IMG/VR virus record: IMGVR_UViG_3300027749_000063
Coordinates: 35,220 to 99,219 of that record
Source of the DNA: a virus
DNA: 64,000 bases
Direction: 5' to 3' (one strand)
Shown: piece by piece, positions 52,201 to 60,459 of the stretch
Layout: each line of letters opens with the position of its first letter
How positions within the stretch are numbered: position 1 is the first letter of the stretch
The notes under the pieces: model-generated
What the model was told of the DNA's origin: nothing
Database searches by the model: none
What the model saw: only the letters and a program-made list of their open reading frames with translations
Position numbers and translations under genes: made by a program

Positions 52201-53149
52201 CGTTCTGGTAGTCTTCTCTAGTATAGTTCCACAAATCACTGTCAATATGCCAACGTAAACGTTCTAGTGCTTGATGAAAGCCTTCGTAAGTCTTACCTTG
52301 ATATACTCCTCCTTTTTTACCTAGAGTCATTGCTTCATCTGATAACTCATAGATAAGCGGACTACCTGGGAATTTTTGGCTTTCTACCAAGAACCTGAAG
52401 TTCTTAACAGTTAACCCTTCTCCATAGATACTTGTATCTGTTTGCTTTAAAGCTTCTGTATAGAATGCTCCTTGAAGATCATAACGATACTTCATAAGAG
52501 TGTCTGTCCAATAGTTTAAAGAAGTAGTAGTAGTCTTTAAGTCAATAGGATATAAAAACTTATTATCTACGTCTACAACTACTAAGTCTAAAAGAGCCTT
52601 ACACTCAAATCCCAAGTACTCAAAAGTAAGGGCCTGTTGTGTAAAGATTTTATACTGATCGTTGCCTAAGATAAACTTAGAACTAAAGGGATGATTCTTA
52701 AGAGATTCTACCAGATTATAGATTGTAGCTAATTGTGCTGGAGAAATCACTTTTCTTCCATCTGCTTCAATTAGGTGATCATAATAGGCTTTACCTTCTT
52801 TCTCAAATCTTTCTCTTACCTTAGGGAGAGTATCTCTTTTAAACCCTACAGTCTCATATGCAATTTGTTCTGCATTGGAATCATGTCTATTGATGAATAG
52901 ATTCCATACAAAGTCTCCCATCTGAGCTGTTGGTCTTTCTACTGTACTGATTAAGAATTCTTCTTGGAAGATTTCTTCTCCTTGTGTAATAATTAAGTCT
53001 ACTCCATCTCCTATCAATGTTACATCTGCTGGTTCTTCTGTGTCAGACTTAGGATCGTAATTATAGTATAGGTTAGGATGTTGAAGAATCTTTTTAAGCC
53101 TGCTTTGGCTTATTGCTCTACTGCTTAGGTAATCTTGATTTAAAATCAT
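52181..53149 (-). CDS. PD-(D/E)XK nuclease of the RecE/exonuclease VIII-like type, 322 aa
   Basis: The catalytic pattern is present: FECKALLDLVVVD (D188) followed by LYPIDLKTTTTS (D203, K205), i.e. D-x14-D-x-K. A conserved helix with a Gln and Tyr follows (YDLQGAFYTEAL). The N-terminal part (AISQSRLKKILQHPNLYYN) is the usual opening of phage proteins in this group, which degrade one strand of duplex DNA in recombination. The NinG- and NinB-like genes lie upstream in the same direction. The start ATG overlaps the previous stop as ATGA. An alternative is a general Cas4/RecB-like nuclease. Confidence 0.7.
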   Translation of the reverse strand: MILNQDYLSSRAISQSRLKKILQHPNLYYNYDPKSDTEEPADVTLIGDGVDLIITQGEEIFQEEFLISTVERPTAQMGDFVWNLFINRHDSNAEQIAYETVGFKRDTLPKVRERFEKEGKAYYDHLIEADGRKVISPAQLATIYNLVESLKNHPFSSKFILGNDQYKIFTQQALTFEYLGFECKALLDLVVVDVDNKFLYPIDLKTTTTSLNYWTDTLMKYRYDLQGAFYTEALKQTDTSIYGEGLTVKNFRFLVESQKFPGSPLIYELSDEAMTLGKKGGVYQGKTYEGFHQALERLRWHIDSDLWNYTREDYQNDGIRIV

Positions 53150-53340
53150 TTTATTTTTTCAATTGATACGGTTAAAACAAACCAAAGAAAAGCAAAGTGT
53201 ATATTAAAGTTATATAACGAAGATGTACGACTTATGCTTATCGTTGGTATTAAATAAAAAAACCAATAAGGATAACCTCGTTGTCCTCTGGTTCCATAAA
53301 AAAAGTTACTTATCTGAAATTTCACGGCTTCTATCATCAT
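53146..53340 (-). CDS. Possible small membrane protein, 64 aa
   Basis: The frame ends in an ATGA overlap with the nuclease start and overlaps the upstream gene by 35 bases. Two hydrophobic aromatic stretches are visible (YPYWFFYLIPTISIS about 23-37 and FNIHFAFLWFVLTVSI about 44-59) with basic residues around them. This is compatible with a two-pass membrane peptide. Without it, 156 bases between two genes would be noncoding. The sequence is AT-rich, so a chance frame is possible. No family is known. Confidence 0.35.
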   Translation of the reverse strand: MMIEAVKFQISNFFYGTRGQRGYPYWFFYLIPTISISRTSSLYNFNIHFAFLWFVLTVSIEKIK

Positions 53341-53629
53341 ATTGAGACTTTTCTCTCATTATGTACGAGAGAAACATAGCATTAGACATTATATGTCCTA
53401 GGTGATCTATTCCTGACTCAGGGTCTTTGTCTTCCCCTGAAAGAAAGGCAAACATATGTCTAAGTAAACTTTCGCTTACTGCAGAAACTGGCATACCTTT
53501 CATCCAATTCCATTTATCATATTTGTTTTCTCCATACTCAAGGACTTCAACCATAGACTCTAGAGACTTAAAGTCTACTAAAGACCATTGTCTCTTTCCT
53601 GTGTTGTAACGTAAAGCTTGTTCAGTCAT
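53306..53629 (-). CDS. dATP/dGTP diphosphohydrolase-like protein (DUF5664/MazZ-like), 107 aa
   Basis: The sequence RYNTGKRQWSLVDFKSLESM (about 7-26), then EVLEYGENKYDKWNWMKG (about 28-45) and ESLLRHMFAFLSGEDKDPES, then GIDHLGHIMSNAMFLSYI, gives the all-helical MazG-type pattern of the family annotated DUF5664 or dATP/dGTP diphosphohydrolase. Members act on purine deoxynucleotides; the characterised MazZ supports 2-aminoadenine DNA synthesis. No PurZ-like or DatZ-like gene is visible in this window, so simple pool control is as likely. It sits between a small hypothetical protein and the nuclease in the replication unit. Confidence 0.6.
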   Translation of the reverse strand: MTEQALRYNTGKRQWSLVDFKSLESMVEVLEYGENKYDKWNWMKGMPVSAVSESLLRHMFAFLSGEDKDPESGIDHLGHIMSNAMFLSYIMREKSQYDDRSREISDK

Positions 53630-53631
53630 AA

Positions 53632-53898
53632 TTAACGCATTAACGCACCCGTAGTTATTTTAGGAATAGAATCTACTGGCTTTACAGTTAAGATAACTCT
53701 TCCAAACTTCATTGAATTTAATTCAGTAACTACACAATTTACTCCGTTGCAGTCAACAATAGTTCCTAATTGGATACTTTCTGCTGATTCGTTGTCATTG
53801 TAAGTAACAATGTTTTCTCCGTAATGATAGTTGACATCAGGTAAGCCCACGGCTTCCACTCTGTCTGTTTCTGTTCTTGGTTCTATTATATATAACAT
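53632..53898 (-). CDS. Hypothetical beta-rich protein, 88 aa
   Basis: The sequence (MLYIIEPRTETDRVEAVGLP, then YGENIVTYNDN, SIQLGTIVDCNGVNCVVTEL and FGRVILTVKPVD) suggests a small beta-barrel or SH3-like domain with a Cys pair around residues 49-54. No family is recognised. It lies between the NinB-like and MazZ-like genes with gaps of 4 and 2 bases, so it belongs to the same transcript. Confidence 0.5.
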   Translation of the reverse strand: MLYIIEPRTETDRVEAVGLPDVNYHYGENIVTYNDNESAESIQLGTIVDCNGVNCVVTELNSMKFGRVILTVKPVDSIPKITTGALMR

Positions 53899-53902
53899 AA
53901 GT

Positions 53903-54340
53903 TTAGTTTAATTCTGGTACAGGTACTCCTAGGGTATCTGTTGCAAAGTTAATTACTTGTTTAATAAATTCATTAACTTCTTCTTTTTTTCCTTTAGAAA
54001 GTGAGAGTGGTGTCTTAATAAATTGACCTTGGAACATAATCTCCTCATAGAAGAACTTGTCCTTGAGATAAGTGACTACCTCTTCTTTGGTGTATACTTC
54101 GCCTGTAAGGGCTTCAAATCCTCCTCGGATGATAGGTACTAGGGTGCTGTAGAAATAAGCCAACTGAGGGTTTGTTTTTTTAGAATCTAATCTAGTTATA
54201 CAAACTTCTACATCCACCGCAGGATCTCCTTTTGTCAATTCTCTAAAGTACGACTGCATCAACTCTCTATCTCCCTTAAGATGAATAGTTCCATCTATGT
54301 TAAGGGAGAGAGTAGCTGGCATATAAATACGGTTAATCAT
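53903..54340 (-). CDS. NinB-like recombination protein, 145 aa
   Basis: The central part TRLDSKKTNPQLAYFYSTLV matches the usual NinB-type opening of phage proteins in which RS/xxQNxxYW is followed by helices. ALTGEVYTKEEVVTYLKDKF and the C-terminal FIKQVINFATDTLGVPVPEL complete the helical layout. In lambda-like phages NinB (Orf) helps recombination mediators load on single-stranded DNA. The family link is from pattern memory, not full-length similarity. The gene is 3 bases from the next upstream one in the recombination/replication unit. Confidence 0.45.
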   Translation of the reverse strand: MINRIYMPATLSLNIDGTIHLKGDRELMQSYFRELTKGDPAVDVEVCITRLDSKKTNPQLAYFYSTLVPIIRGGFEALTGEVYTKEEVVTYLKDKFFYEEIMFQGQFIKTPLSLSKGKKEEVNEFIKQVINFATDTLGVPVPELN

Positions 54341-54343
54341 TGT

Positions 54344-54889
54344 TTAGTCTGCTGCCCAACCAAAGAACACATACTCTCCATGACGTTCATCTTTACTAGG
54401 TTTATAAGTAATAGAACCTACATTTTTATTGCCTTCTTTTAATACTTTAACTCTAGTAATAGAACTACTAATCTTTGTACGTTCTGTGTAATCTCTGGCT
54501 ATCTTAATTGCTCCTGCTTGTAGTATGTGACTTCCGATAAGTGTTCCTTGTCCATGTACTTCGTATCTACTTTCCCAAACACACGTACCTACTTGAGGAA
54601 TTATTTCTACTTGGCTTTTAATCTTGTTGGTGTTTAATCTAGGTTCTTCTGTACAGATACCCCAACAATCTCTTTTGTCCATAACATCTTCTGCTGATTC
54701 AATAAAGTCATTTAGTTTCTTTTTTGAATTTTTAAATTTCTCAGTAACGTCAACAAAACCATTGGTTGTGCTAATAGTTCCATTGTAAGCATCGTTACCG
54801 TACTCATCAATAGCATCTTCTACTAATTGATTATAAGCTTCTTTCATATTAGGAGCTACTGTTCTGTTATAAAATGTGGTTGATCCCAT
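54344..54889 (-). CDS. Hypothetical phage protein, 181 aa
   Basis: It starts MGSTTFYNRTVAPNMKEAYN and contains NDAYNGTISTTNGFVDVTEK (about 32-51), a CWGICTEE block near 75, and a C-terminal beta part (WESRYEVHGQGTLIGSHILQ, ... GEYVFFGWAAD). I have seen the AYNGTIxTTxGFVD motif in Bacteroidota phage proteins without a known function. It lies behind a leader made of A-rich repeats (AACAAAAACTAAAAC) and downstream of the polymerase gene. No catalytic motif is visible. Confidence 0.5.
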   Translation of the reverse strand: MGSTTFYNRTVAPNMKEAYNQLVEDAIDEYGNDAYNGTISTTNGFVDVTEKFKNSKKKLNDFIESAEDVMDKRDCWGICTEEPRLNTNKIKSQVEIIPQVGTCVWESRYEVHGQGTLIGSHILQAGAIKIARDYTERTKISSSITRVKVLKEGNKNVGSITYKPSKDERHGEYVFFGWAAD

Positions 54890-54912
54890 AATTTTTAATT
54901 TTAGTTTTTGTT

Positions 54913-55167
54913 TTAGTTTTGTTTTTGTTTTTCTAATTCTTCTAATAGTAAAAATGCCAGTTCTTCGTCCTCTGCAATTTGATTTAAATCTTTCTTTTCT
55001 AGATAACCGTCTAGAATCTTAATAAAGTGGGCATTCTTTGCCTTAGCTTCATTAATCGCTTTCTTTAAATCAGGATTAACAAACTCACGAATGAACTGGT
55101 ACTGTGTGTTTAATGCTCTCGCTAGGAGATAAGTTCTTCTTACCTCCTTAATTTCTTCATCTTTCAT
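54913..55167 (-). CDS. Small helical protein coupled to the DNA polymerase, 84 aa
   Basis: It is strongly helical and charged (MKDEEIKEVRRTYLLARALN, LKKAINEAKAKNAHFIKILD, ending LLEELEKQKQN). Its ATG overlaps the stop of the DNA polymerase by one base (TAATG), so its translation is probably coupled to the polymerase. A polymerase accessory factor is possible, but the family is unknown to me. Confidence 0.5.
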   Translation of the reverse strand: MKDEEIKEVRRTYLLARALNTQYQFIREFVNPDLKKAINEAKAKNAHFIKILDGYLEKKDLNQIAEDEELAFLLLEELEKQKQN

Positions 55168-57137
55168 TATTTACTCCAATAAGGCGATATACAAGGATCT
55201 GCTTTAAGTAATACTCTTGTACAAAACTTAGCTCCTGAATCTACCATTGATTTTTCTAATTGTGCAGCAACCTGTTGCGCAATTGTTTCTGGTGTTTCTA
55301 CCAGAATCTCGTCATGAATTACGTTAACAATCTTAACTTTAAATAAAAGATCATTAGGTACTAGATACCTTGACCAAAAGTAAACACATGCTAGTTTAGT
55401 TATCTCTGCAGATTCTCCTTGTATTCCATAGTTAAGGGACATTCTTTCTATGTCTCCCCTTTTGCTAAAGAATTTAGAAACTTTCTCTTTCATAGCAACT
55501 GCTGTAGGAGTGTTTGAATTCTTGATCTTTTTATATCTTTCCCAGAAGTCTTTATCTAGTTCGTTTTTAACTTGTAAAAACTCATCGTAATAATCTACGT
55601 AGGATCTCTTGCCTGTAACAGGAGAAATTAATACATAACCATTCTCAATTCCGAACTTCTTAGTTTCGTCAAAGTATGCTTTAAGCCCAGGAAATGCTAG
55701 AAAATAGGATTCATAAATTTTATTGCCTTGTTCTACGCTTAGTCCTAATTGTTCTGCTATACCTATTCCTGACCCTCCATAGTTAATTGCAAAGCCAGCT
55801 ACCTTAGCAGCCTGTCTTTTCTCTTTGTGTTTCTTTTTAATCTCGTTTAAATCCATTCCATCCAACTCTTCATACATCTTAGAGGCAATAAAAGCGTGCA
55901 TGTCACCCAAATCTTTATCATAGAACTCAAGTAAGTTATCATCCAAACATTTATTTACTAGTACAATCTGTTCTTGACCTGTATAGTCACAGCCTACTAG
56001 GATGTTTCCTTCTTCTGCTACAAAACAACTACGTGTTTCTTCATCTGAGGGAATGTTTTGGAAGTTAAAGTTCTTGGTTGTTCCTGACTTACCTCCACTA
56101 GATAAGCGACCTGTGTTCATTAACTGTTTGAATTGAGTGTGTATTCTACCGCTTATAGGGTTGATTTGCTCAATCCAGTTATAACCATAGGTGCCTATGT
56201 CTTTTTGGGCTTCTTTAAACGAAAGATAAATCTTAATGATAGGGTATTTGTCTTGAAACTTTACTAAATGGTTTGCTTCTATTGTATGCTTCTTAACTCC
56301 TTTGTCAATTACAGTAGTATTTACTCCTATAGTCTCAAAGAACTGCACTACCTGAGAAGGTGAGTTCCAATTAATCTTGACTTTGTTTCCTCCAGAGAAT
56401 AAATCTAACTGATAGTTAATAAACTTATTCATCTCGTTAGTAAAGATAAACTCATTTAATCTTCTAGTAGCTTCATCTGCTTGAGTTTGTACTTTGTGAA
56501 TCTTGTTAGTCCACTTATCTACGTCTAGCTTCATACCACAATACTCTATGTAAGCTAAAACTAAAACAAAGCGATTATCTAACTCGATTGATACTTTGGA
56601 TCCTGCAGCAAATAGAATTACTTCTTGAGCATCTTTAATAGCATGTAGGTATTTTACGTCATAAGCAGAATACTTTACAAAGCCTTCTGTTAGGTTGCCT
56701 GTAATGTGTTTCCTTTCTTCCTTGTCTAATATAACTCCACAATGTAGTTTTACACAAGCAGCTAAAGAACACCTATGACTTTCTATACCCAAACGAGATG
56801 TTTTTTCGCCTAAAAAGGTATCGTATACCTTAGTTGGTACAATTCTCTGATGATATAAGAACTTTAAATCAAACTTTAAGTTATGACCTATGACTCCTTG
56901 AGTCTCTAAGAGCTGTTTGTAGTCATTGATATCAATCGTAGTCAAGTCAACTACAAACTGATTGTCATTGTCACCTAGCTGAAGCGTGTATAGTTTACAG
57001 GTATATGCATCAAACCCTGAGGTTTCTGTATCTATAGCAACCCATTCTAGGTCTTTAAGGTAATCTAAAGATTCTTGTACTGTGCAGAGAGTTATATCAG
57101 GTAGGGAAATGTTTTGTTTTGTTACTAGATAAATCAT
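55167..57137 (-). CDS. Family A DNA polymerase with 3'-5' exonuclease, 656 aa
   Basis: The exonuclease domain shows all three motifs: D36-T-E38 in AIDTETSG, GHNLKFD90, and Y156-SAY-D160. The polymerase domain has motif A GCDYTGQEQ (D384), motif B RQAAKVAGFAINYGGSG, and motif C NVIHDEI (H608, D609, E610). There is no 5' nuclease domain, as usual for phage enzymes. It copies the phage genome together with the primase, the SSB-like protein and the UDG encoded upstream. The start overlaps the NinG-like stop as ATGA, and the end overlaps the next gene by one base. Many crAss-like phages carry family A here while others carry family B. Confidence 0.9.
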   Translation of the reverse strand: MIYLVTKQNISLPDITLCTVQESLDYLKDLEWVAIDTETSGFDAYTCKLYTLQLGDNDNQFVVDLTTIDINDYKQLLETQGVIGHNLKFDLKFLYHQRIVPTKVYDTFLGEKTSRLGIESHRCSLAACVKLHCGVILDKEERKHITGNLTEGFVKYSAYDVKYLHAIKDAQEVILFAAGSKVSIELDNRFVLVLAYIEYCGMKLDVDKWTNKIHKVQTQADEATRRLNEFIFTNEMNKFINYQLDLFSGGNKVKINWNSPSQVVQFFETIGVNTTVIDKGVKKHTIEANHLVKFQDKYPIIKIYLSFKEAQKDIGTYGYNWIEQINPISGRIHTQFKQLMNTGRLSSGGKSGTTKNFNFQNIPSDEETRSCFVAEEGNILVGCDYTGQEQIVLVNKCLDDNLLEFYDKDLGDMHAFIASKMYEELDGMDLNEIKKKHKEKRQAAKVAGFAINYGGSGIGIAEQLGLSVEQGNKIYESYFLAFPGLKAYFDETKKFGIENGYVLISPVTGKRSYVDYYDEFLQVKNELDKDFWERYKKIKNSNTPTAVAMKEKVSKFFSKRGDIERMSLNYGIQGESAEITKLACVYFWSRYLVPNDLLFKVKIVNVIHDEILVETPETIAQQVAAQLEKSMVDSGAKFCTRVLLKADPCISPYWSK

Positions 57138-57781
57138 TTTAATAAGGGTTCCACTATCTTGTTATAATCCTTCAGTGCTTGGTGTAACTTTTGATACTTC
57201 TGATCTTGGCTATAGTTTCCTTGTTCGATATCTGTAAGGCAAGTTCTATAAACGTCATAGATAAGTTTTCTATCGTAGTTACTTAATTTTAATATTTTGT
57301 TAGAAAGCTGTAGCATGTCTTCAGTAGTATCAGTTCCCCATATCTTGTTTAAAGACTTACCTAAGTTCCACACGTGGTGAGGAGTATACATATTACATTT
57401 TAAACATAATGGGGCTAAATTACTTAAGTGGTAACGAGTAGCAACCTTAGTTCTGCCTACAAAGTGTCCACACTGTAAACCTTTAGGATCTAGTGTGATT
57501 TCACAAGCATGGCATTTATTAATATTTGCTCCTCTAACTAACCAAGAAGTTATCTGGTCTAGTTTACTTTGACTGATAGTTTCTTTCTCTAACTTACGTT
57601 TAATCTCTTTACGAACTTTCTGCTTTTCTTTCTTCTCCTTCATTACACACGTAGCACATAACCTCTTTGTTTTGTTGGCTATGGCTTTTACCTTCCCACA
57701 GTCTGAACAAGGCTTTTGAATTTCCTTAGGTTCAGGTATTCCTTTAACTGGAATCTTTTTTGTTGCTGTTCTCTTTAACAT
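57134..57781 (-). CDS. NinG-like recombination endonuclease, 215 aa
   Basis: I set the start at the ATG at 57781 (MLKRTATKKIPVKG). An in-frame TTG at 57790 lies inside the promoter element. Residues C25, C28, C42 and C45 form a zinc knuckle, followed by a very basic helix (about 48-68). A second site is CHACE (C90, C93), LQCGHFVGRTKVATRYHLSN (from about 102) and CLKC (C126, C129), the HNH-like core of lambda NinG/Rap. This Holliday-junction-type enzyme would act with the NinB- and RecE-like proteins downstream. The end overlaps the DNA polymerase start by 4 bases. Confidence 0.65.
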   Translation of the reverse strand: MLKRTATKKIPVKGIPEPKEIQKPCSDCGKVKAIANKTKRLCATCVMKEKKEKQKVRKEIKRKLEKETISQSKLDQITSWLVRGANINKCHACEITLDPKGLQCGHFVGRTKVATRYHLSNLAPLCLKCNMYTPHHVWNLGKSLNKIWGTDTTEDMLQLSNKILKLSNYDRKLIYDVYRTCLTDIEQGNYSQDQKYQKLHQALKDYNKIVEPLLK

Positions 57782-57787
57782 ATTATA

Positions 57788-57795
57788 CAAATATA
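57788..57795 (-). promoter_or_regulatory. TATATTTG -7 element right before the NinG-like gene
   Basis: On the minus strand, TATATTTG ends 6 bases before the ATG at 57781 and follows directly on a terminator. At N19 upstream the sequence is not TTG. It would start an almost leaderless transcript for the ninG-polymerase unit. Confidence 0.5.
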
Positions 57796-57796
57796 A

Positions 57797-57823
57797 TAAA
57801 GAAAAGGGGATCTTGTGACCCCC
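57797..57823 (-). terminator. Terminator after the DUF932 gene
   Basis: On the minus strand GGGG(G) / CCCC pair around a TCACAAGAT loop (57806-57823), followed by TTTTCTTTATT. The tail runs straight into the TATATTTG element of the next unit. Confidence 0.65.
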
Positions 57824-57850
57824 TAATCTTATTTGGCATGCAAGAGACAG

Positions 57851-58699
57851 TTACAAAGATAACTCAGGTGTGTAGAGAGGGGTGTAGGTTTCAGAAATTA
57901 ATTCTAAGCCTCTGTTGTTAATGTTGTAGGCAGTTCCGTGAATTAGAGACTCACGCTTAGCTTCAATACTCTTGTGTCCCATCATATAGTTAGTGAAACG
58001 AGTAGTAGCGTTAAACAAAGCGTAAGCTGTGTTTTCGTGTGTTTCATATTCGGTAGTTAAAGCTGTTCTAAAGTCGTTAATACGATTTTTACCCCTAGAT
58101 GCTTCACCGTCTCCTCCTATAATGTTAATGATAAATTCATCTGTAACTGCTTCAGGGATGTAAATCTTACTAAGTTCTACTAGCTTTTCGATAAACTGTT
58201 CTTCTTGTGTAAGAGAGTTTTGCAACTGAGAGATAATAAGACCTAAACGCTCATGAGAATTCTTAGTATGTCTTACACGTTGAGAGTCTCTAAGAGCCAT
58301 ATAAAAAGTATTAGAGCATACTACAGTTACGTTAGTTGTTCCAAAGCCCATAGGAGCACTACCATCATGTGAAGTAAGAGCTGTTAGGAATCTTTTGTTA
58401 AAGGATCCTCCAATCTGTACATCTGTTAAAGGAAACTGATAATAGACCTTTTGTCCATTCCCCAGAAACCCACCTCTTTCCCCAGAAATATTAACTCTGG
58501 CAGCAGCTTCTAAAAGCATATCAAGGATTTCTTCATTCTGAGTAGGAACATATTTCGATCCTACTACACCAAGACAATTATTGTTGTCTTCACGGAATAC
58601 CCCGTAAGCAGGAGTAATTTCTCCATCAGGACCAAACAAAGGTTTCTTTGTTACAGTCCAATTCGTTCTAGATGATTCTAGCAATTGTTGTTTATTCAT
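57851..58699 (-). CDS. DUF932 family protein, 282 aa
   Basis: The sequence has the opening typical of the phage/plasmid-like DUF932 family: NWTVTKKPLFGPDGEITPAY, then REDNNNCLGVVGSKYVPTQN and NEEILDMLLEAAARVN (about 60). ALTSHDGSAPMGFGTTNVTV (about 126-145) and a CSNTFYMALRD helix follow. The length fits the family. Its function is unknown; members are common in phage early regions and have been linked to counter-defence only speculatively. The start overlaps the preceding gene as ATGA, and a terminator follows its stop. Confidence 0.75.
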   Translation of the reverse strand: MNKQQLLESSRTNWTVTKKPLFGPDGEITPAYGVFREDNNNCLGVVGSKYVPTQNEEILDMLLEAAARVNISGERGGFLGNGQKVYYQFPLTDVQIGGSFNKRFLTALTSHDGSAPMGFGTTNVTVVCSNTFYMALRDSQRVRHTKNSHERLGLIISQLQNSLTQEEQFIEKLVELSKIYIPEAVTDEFIINIIGGDGEASRGKNRINDFRTALTTEYETHENTAYALFNATTRFTNYMMGHKSIEAKRESLIHGTAYNINNRGLELISETYTPLYTPELSL

Positions 58700-58893
58700 G
58701 GTTTTATTTTTTTAATGTTTTCGATAAAGTCTATTAATTCGTCTAATTCTTTAATTCTTCCTTGGATCTCACAGTACTCATACTCACTGCTTTGCTCCAT
58801 TTCTTTTATTATTTTAGTTCTATTAGATAGATACTCTACTAATTTTCCTTTTAATTCTAAATGTCCTAAGGACTCATAGTCTTGCCAATTCAT
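58696..58893 (-). CDS. Small coiled-coil protein, 65 aa
   Basis: The sequence MNWQDYESLGHLELKGKLVE ... ELDELIDFIENIKKIKP is a charged helical hairpin. The ATGA overlap with the DUF932 start and the 9-base distance to the UDG stop support it as a real gene of the unit. A bridging or regulatory role is possible; no family is recognised. Confidence 0.55.
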   Translation of the reverse strand: MNWQDYESLGHLELKGKLVEYLSNRTKIIKEMEQSSEYEYCEIQGRIKELDELIDFIENIKKIKP

Positions 58894-58902
58894 TTCTTTG
58901 TT

Positions 58903-59403
58903 TTATTTTAAGTTTTCTAGCCAGTCTATATCGTCTGGATTACTGGCCATTAGTATTTGGTTAATTCTTTTAAAGTGATCACACTCCCAAACTCCACCTT
59001 TGTATACAGCAGAAACAGGATGTGATGCTACTAGTACGTGGTGTACATCATCGTTGATAAGGGGAGCAAACTTTAAAGCGTCCTTTCCCCAAAAACAGAA
59101 TATAAGTCCTGTAGTACTCTCGTTTAGTGTTTTGAATACAGCTTCTGTAAACTGTTTCCAAGGCTCTAGATGAGAACCTGACTTACCTTCTTCGATAGTC
59201 AAAGCAGCATTTAGCATAAGAACTCCTTGCTTAGCCCATGATTCTATATTCATATCAGTGGGGAAGCTTAGTTCATCAGGATAAATGTCTTCTTTGATTC
59301 GTTTGTAGATCATTCTTAAAGACGGAGTCACATAAGTTTTTTTTCTAGGAGAGAAAGCTAATCCATGAGCAATAGGTTCCCCTACATTTCTACCTGGATA
59401 AGG
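58903..59403 (-). CDS. ung: Uracil-DNA glycosylase, exon 2 (166 codons plus stop)
   Basis: Exon 2 begins at 59403 with PYPGRNVGEPIAHGLAFSP, the continuation of the UDG water-activating motif, directly after the intron's terminal G. It carries GVLMLNAALTIEEGKSGSH (the VLLLN block), LIFCFWGKDA and the late motif VASHPVSAVYKGGVWECDHF with its catalytic His. Joined to exon 1 the protein is 233 aa, normal for family 1 UDG. An apparent ATG at 59439 lies in the intron and would add 12 foreign residues, so it is not a true start. The enzyme removes uracil from DNA and is common in crAss-like replication blocks. Confidence 0.8.
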   Translation of the reverse strand, partial: PYPGRNVGEPIAHGLAFSPRKKTYVTPSLRMIYKRIKEDIYPDELSFPTDMNIESWAKQGVLMLNAALTIEEGKSGSHLEPWKQFTEAVFKTLNESTTGLIFCFWGKDALKFAPLINDDVHHVLVASHPVSAVYKGGVWECDHFKRINQILMASNPDDIDWLENLK

Positions 59404-59458
59404 CATATTGTTATCGTATAGGCTCTTTATCCTATACATCTATACATTACTGCATAGT

Positions 59459-60454
59459 TCAGACTATATCATCAACAGACTTAAGTCCTCCAGAAACTAT
59501 ACCACCAGGATAGATGGTAAGTCCTCTAGACTTAATATTTATTGTCTGTTGCAGGGTGCTCGTGTCAACATTACTGTCCTCAGCATTATCTGTTTGGACT
59601 CGGTTGTTAGTCGTTGAACCTTCAAAGACATTTCTATCTAAGCTCGGCTGCTGATTGTCCTTGTTAGGATGTTCCAGCAATTCTCCCTGTTTTACATGGA
59701 CCCTATTTGCATAAGGAATTAATTTGTACTTTAAACTTGGAATAACATATGGAGTTACTAGGGAAAGGAATCTTTCTCTAGACTCTGCTACTATATAGAT
59801 TTCATTCATTGCATTCTTGTTTGTATTAATATCAAAGTTTTCCTTTAATATTATTTGCAATATTGCAATTTCTTCATCTAAAAAACTACAACTACTAATT
59901 TGGAAAGAGTTTTTAGTTGCAAACCCATCATCCATAAACCATACAGCAAGGCCAAATGCATCTAAATCCTTTAGAAAATCATAGTTGATACTTTTTTTAG
60001 GAGTATACTGACTACAATAACTGTTGAATATAGTATTTGCCTCTGTACTTAATATGTTGTTAGTATAAAATCCTTTTTTAACTCTTACATCTTTTGAAGT
60101 ACAGTTTCGTATACTTGTAATTATGTCTTTTGAGTGTAAGAAATTTAACTTCCACATATTGTAGTCTGTTTGTTTTTCTCCGTGACCAATTACTAATCTA
60201 GCGTTTTTACTTTGTTTCGCACTCATAGCAAAACAACCATCTCCTAAAAAACTGCCTAACAAAAACTGTCGTAACTCAAAGTCAACCTTTATATATCTAG
60301 TCTTATTTGCCTTGATTTTATAACGACTTGATAGTTTTTGTATGTGTTGTGGGGTAGTACTTAGGATTTTTGATATTTCTAGGTTAGTAAGTCCTTTTGA
60401 GTTTAGTTCTGTTATTTTTTGTTTCCAAGTAGTGTTTGTTGGTAGAGTTCCCAT
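59459..60454 (-). CDS. LAGLIDADG homing endonuclease inside the group I intron, 331 aa
   Basis: A helix-turn-helix-like start (LTNLEISKILSTTPQHIQKL, about 22-41) is followed by two dodecapeptide motifs, FLLGSFLGDG (64-73, D72) and AFGLAVWFMDDG (166-177, D175/D176). It is thus a two-motif monomer. From about residue 250 the frame is written over the ribozyme core, and the stop TGA falls next to element S. The last 80 residues (for example NKDNQQPSLDRNVFEGSTTN) are probably a by-product of RNA structure. It would cut intron-less UDG alleles at the motif GMDPYP. Its own promoter lies 5 bases upstream. Confidence 0.85.
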   Translation of the reverse strand: MGTLPTNTTWKQKITELNSKGLTNLEISKILSTTPQHIQKLSSRYKIKANKTRYIKVDFELRQFLLGSFLGDGCFAMSAKQSKNARLVIGHGEKQTDYNMWKLNFLHSKDIITSIRNCTSKDVRVKKGFYTNNILSTEANTIFNSYCSQYTPKKSINYDFLKDLDAFGLAVWFMDDGFATKNSFQISSCSFLDEEIAILQIILKENFDINTNKNAMNEIYIVAESRERFLSLVTPYVIPSLKYKLIPYANRVHVKQGELLEHPNKDNQQPSLDRNVFEGSTTNNRVQTDNAEDSNVDTSTLQQTINIKSRGLTIYPGGIVSGGLKSVDDIV

Positions 60455-60459
60455 ACCTA

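Noticed and set aside
52201-52245. Longer start of the 153-aa gene at 52245
   Set aside because: It would overlap the nuclease gene by 65 bases; the ATG at 52200 gives a 20-base overlap and a better opening.
57782-57790. TTG start nine bases upstream of the NinG-like ATG
   Set aside because: The TTG lies inside the TATATTTG promoter element, so it would not be transcribed; the ATG at 57781 is used instead.
59404-59439. Independent start of the UDG C-terminal half at 59439
   Set aside because: The 12 codons before PYPGRN are intron sequence, and exon boundaries set by the guide pairing exclude them.
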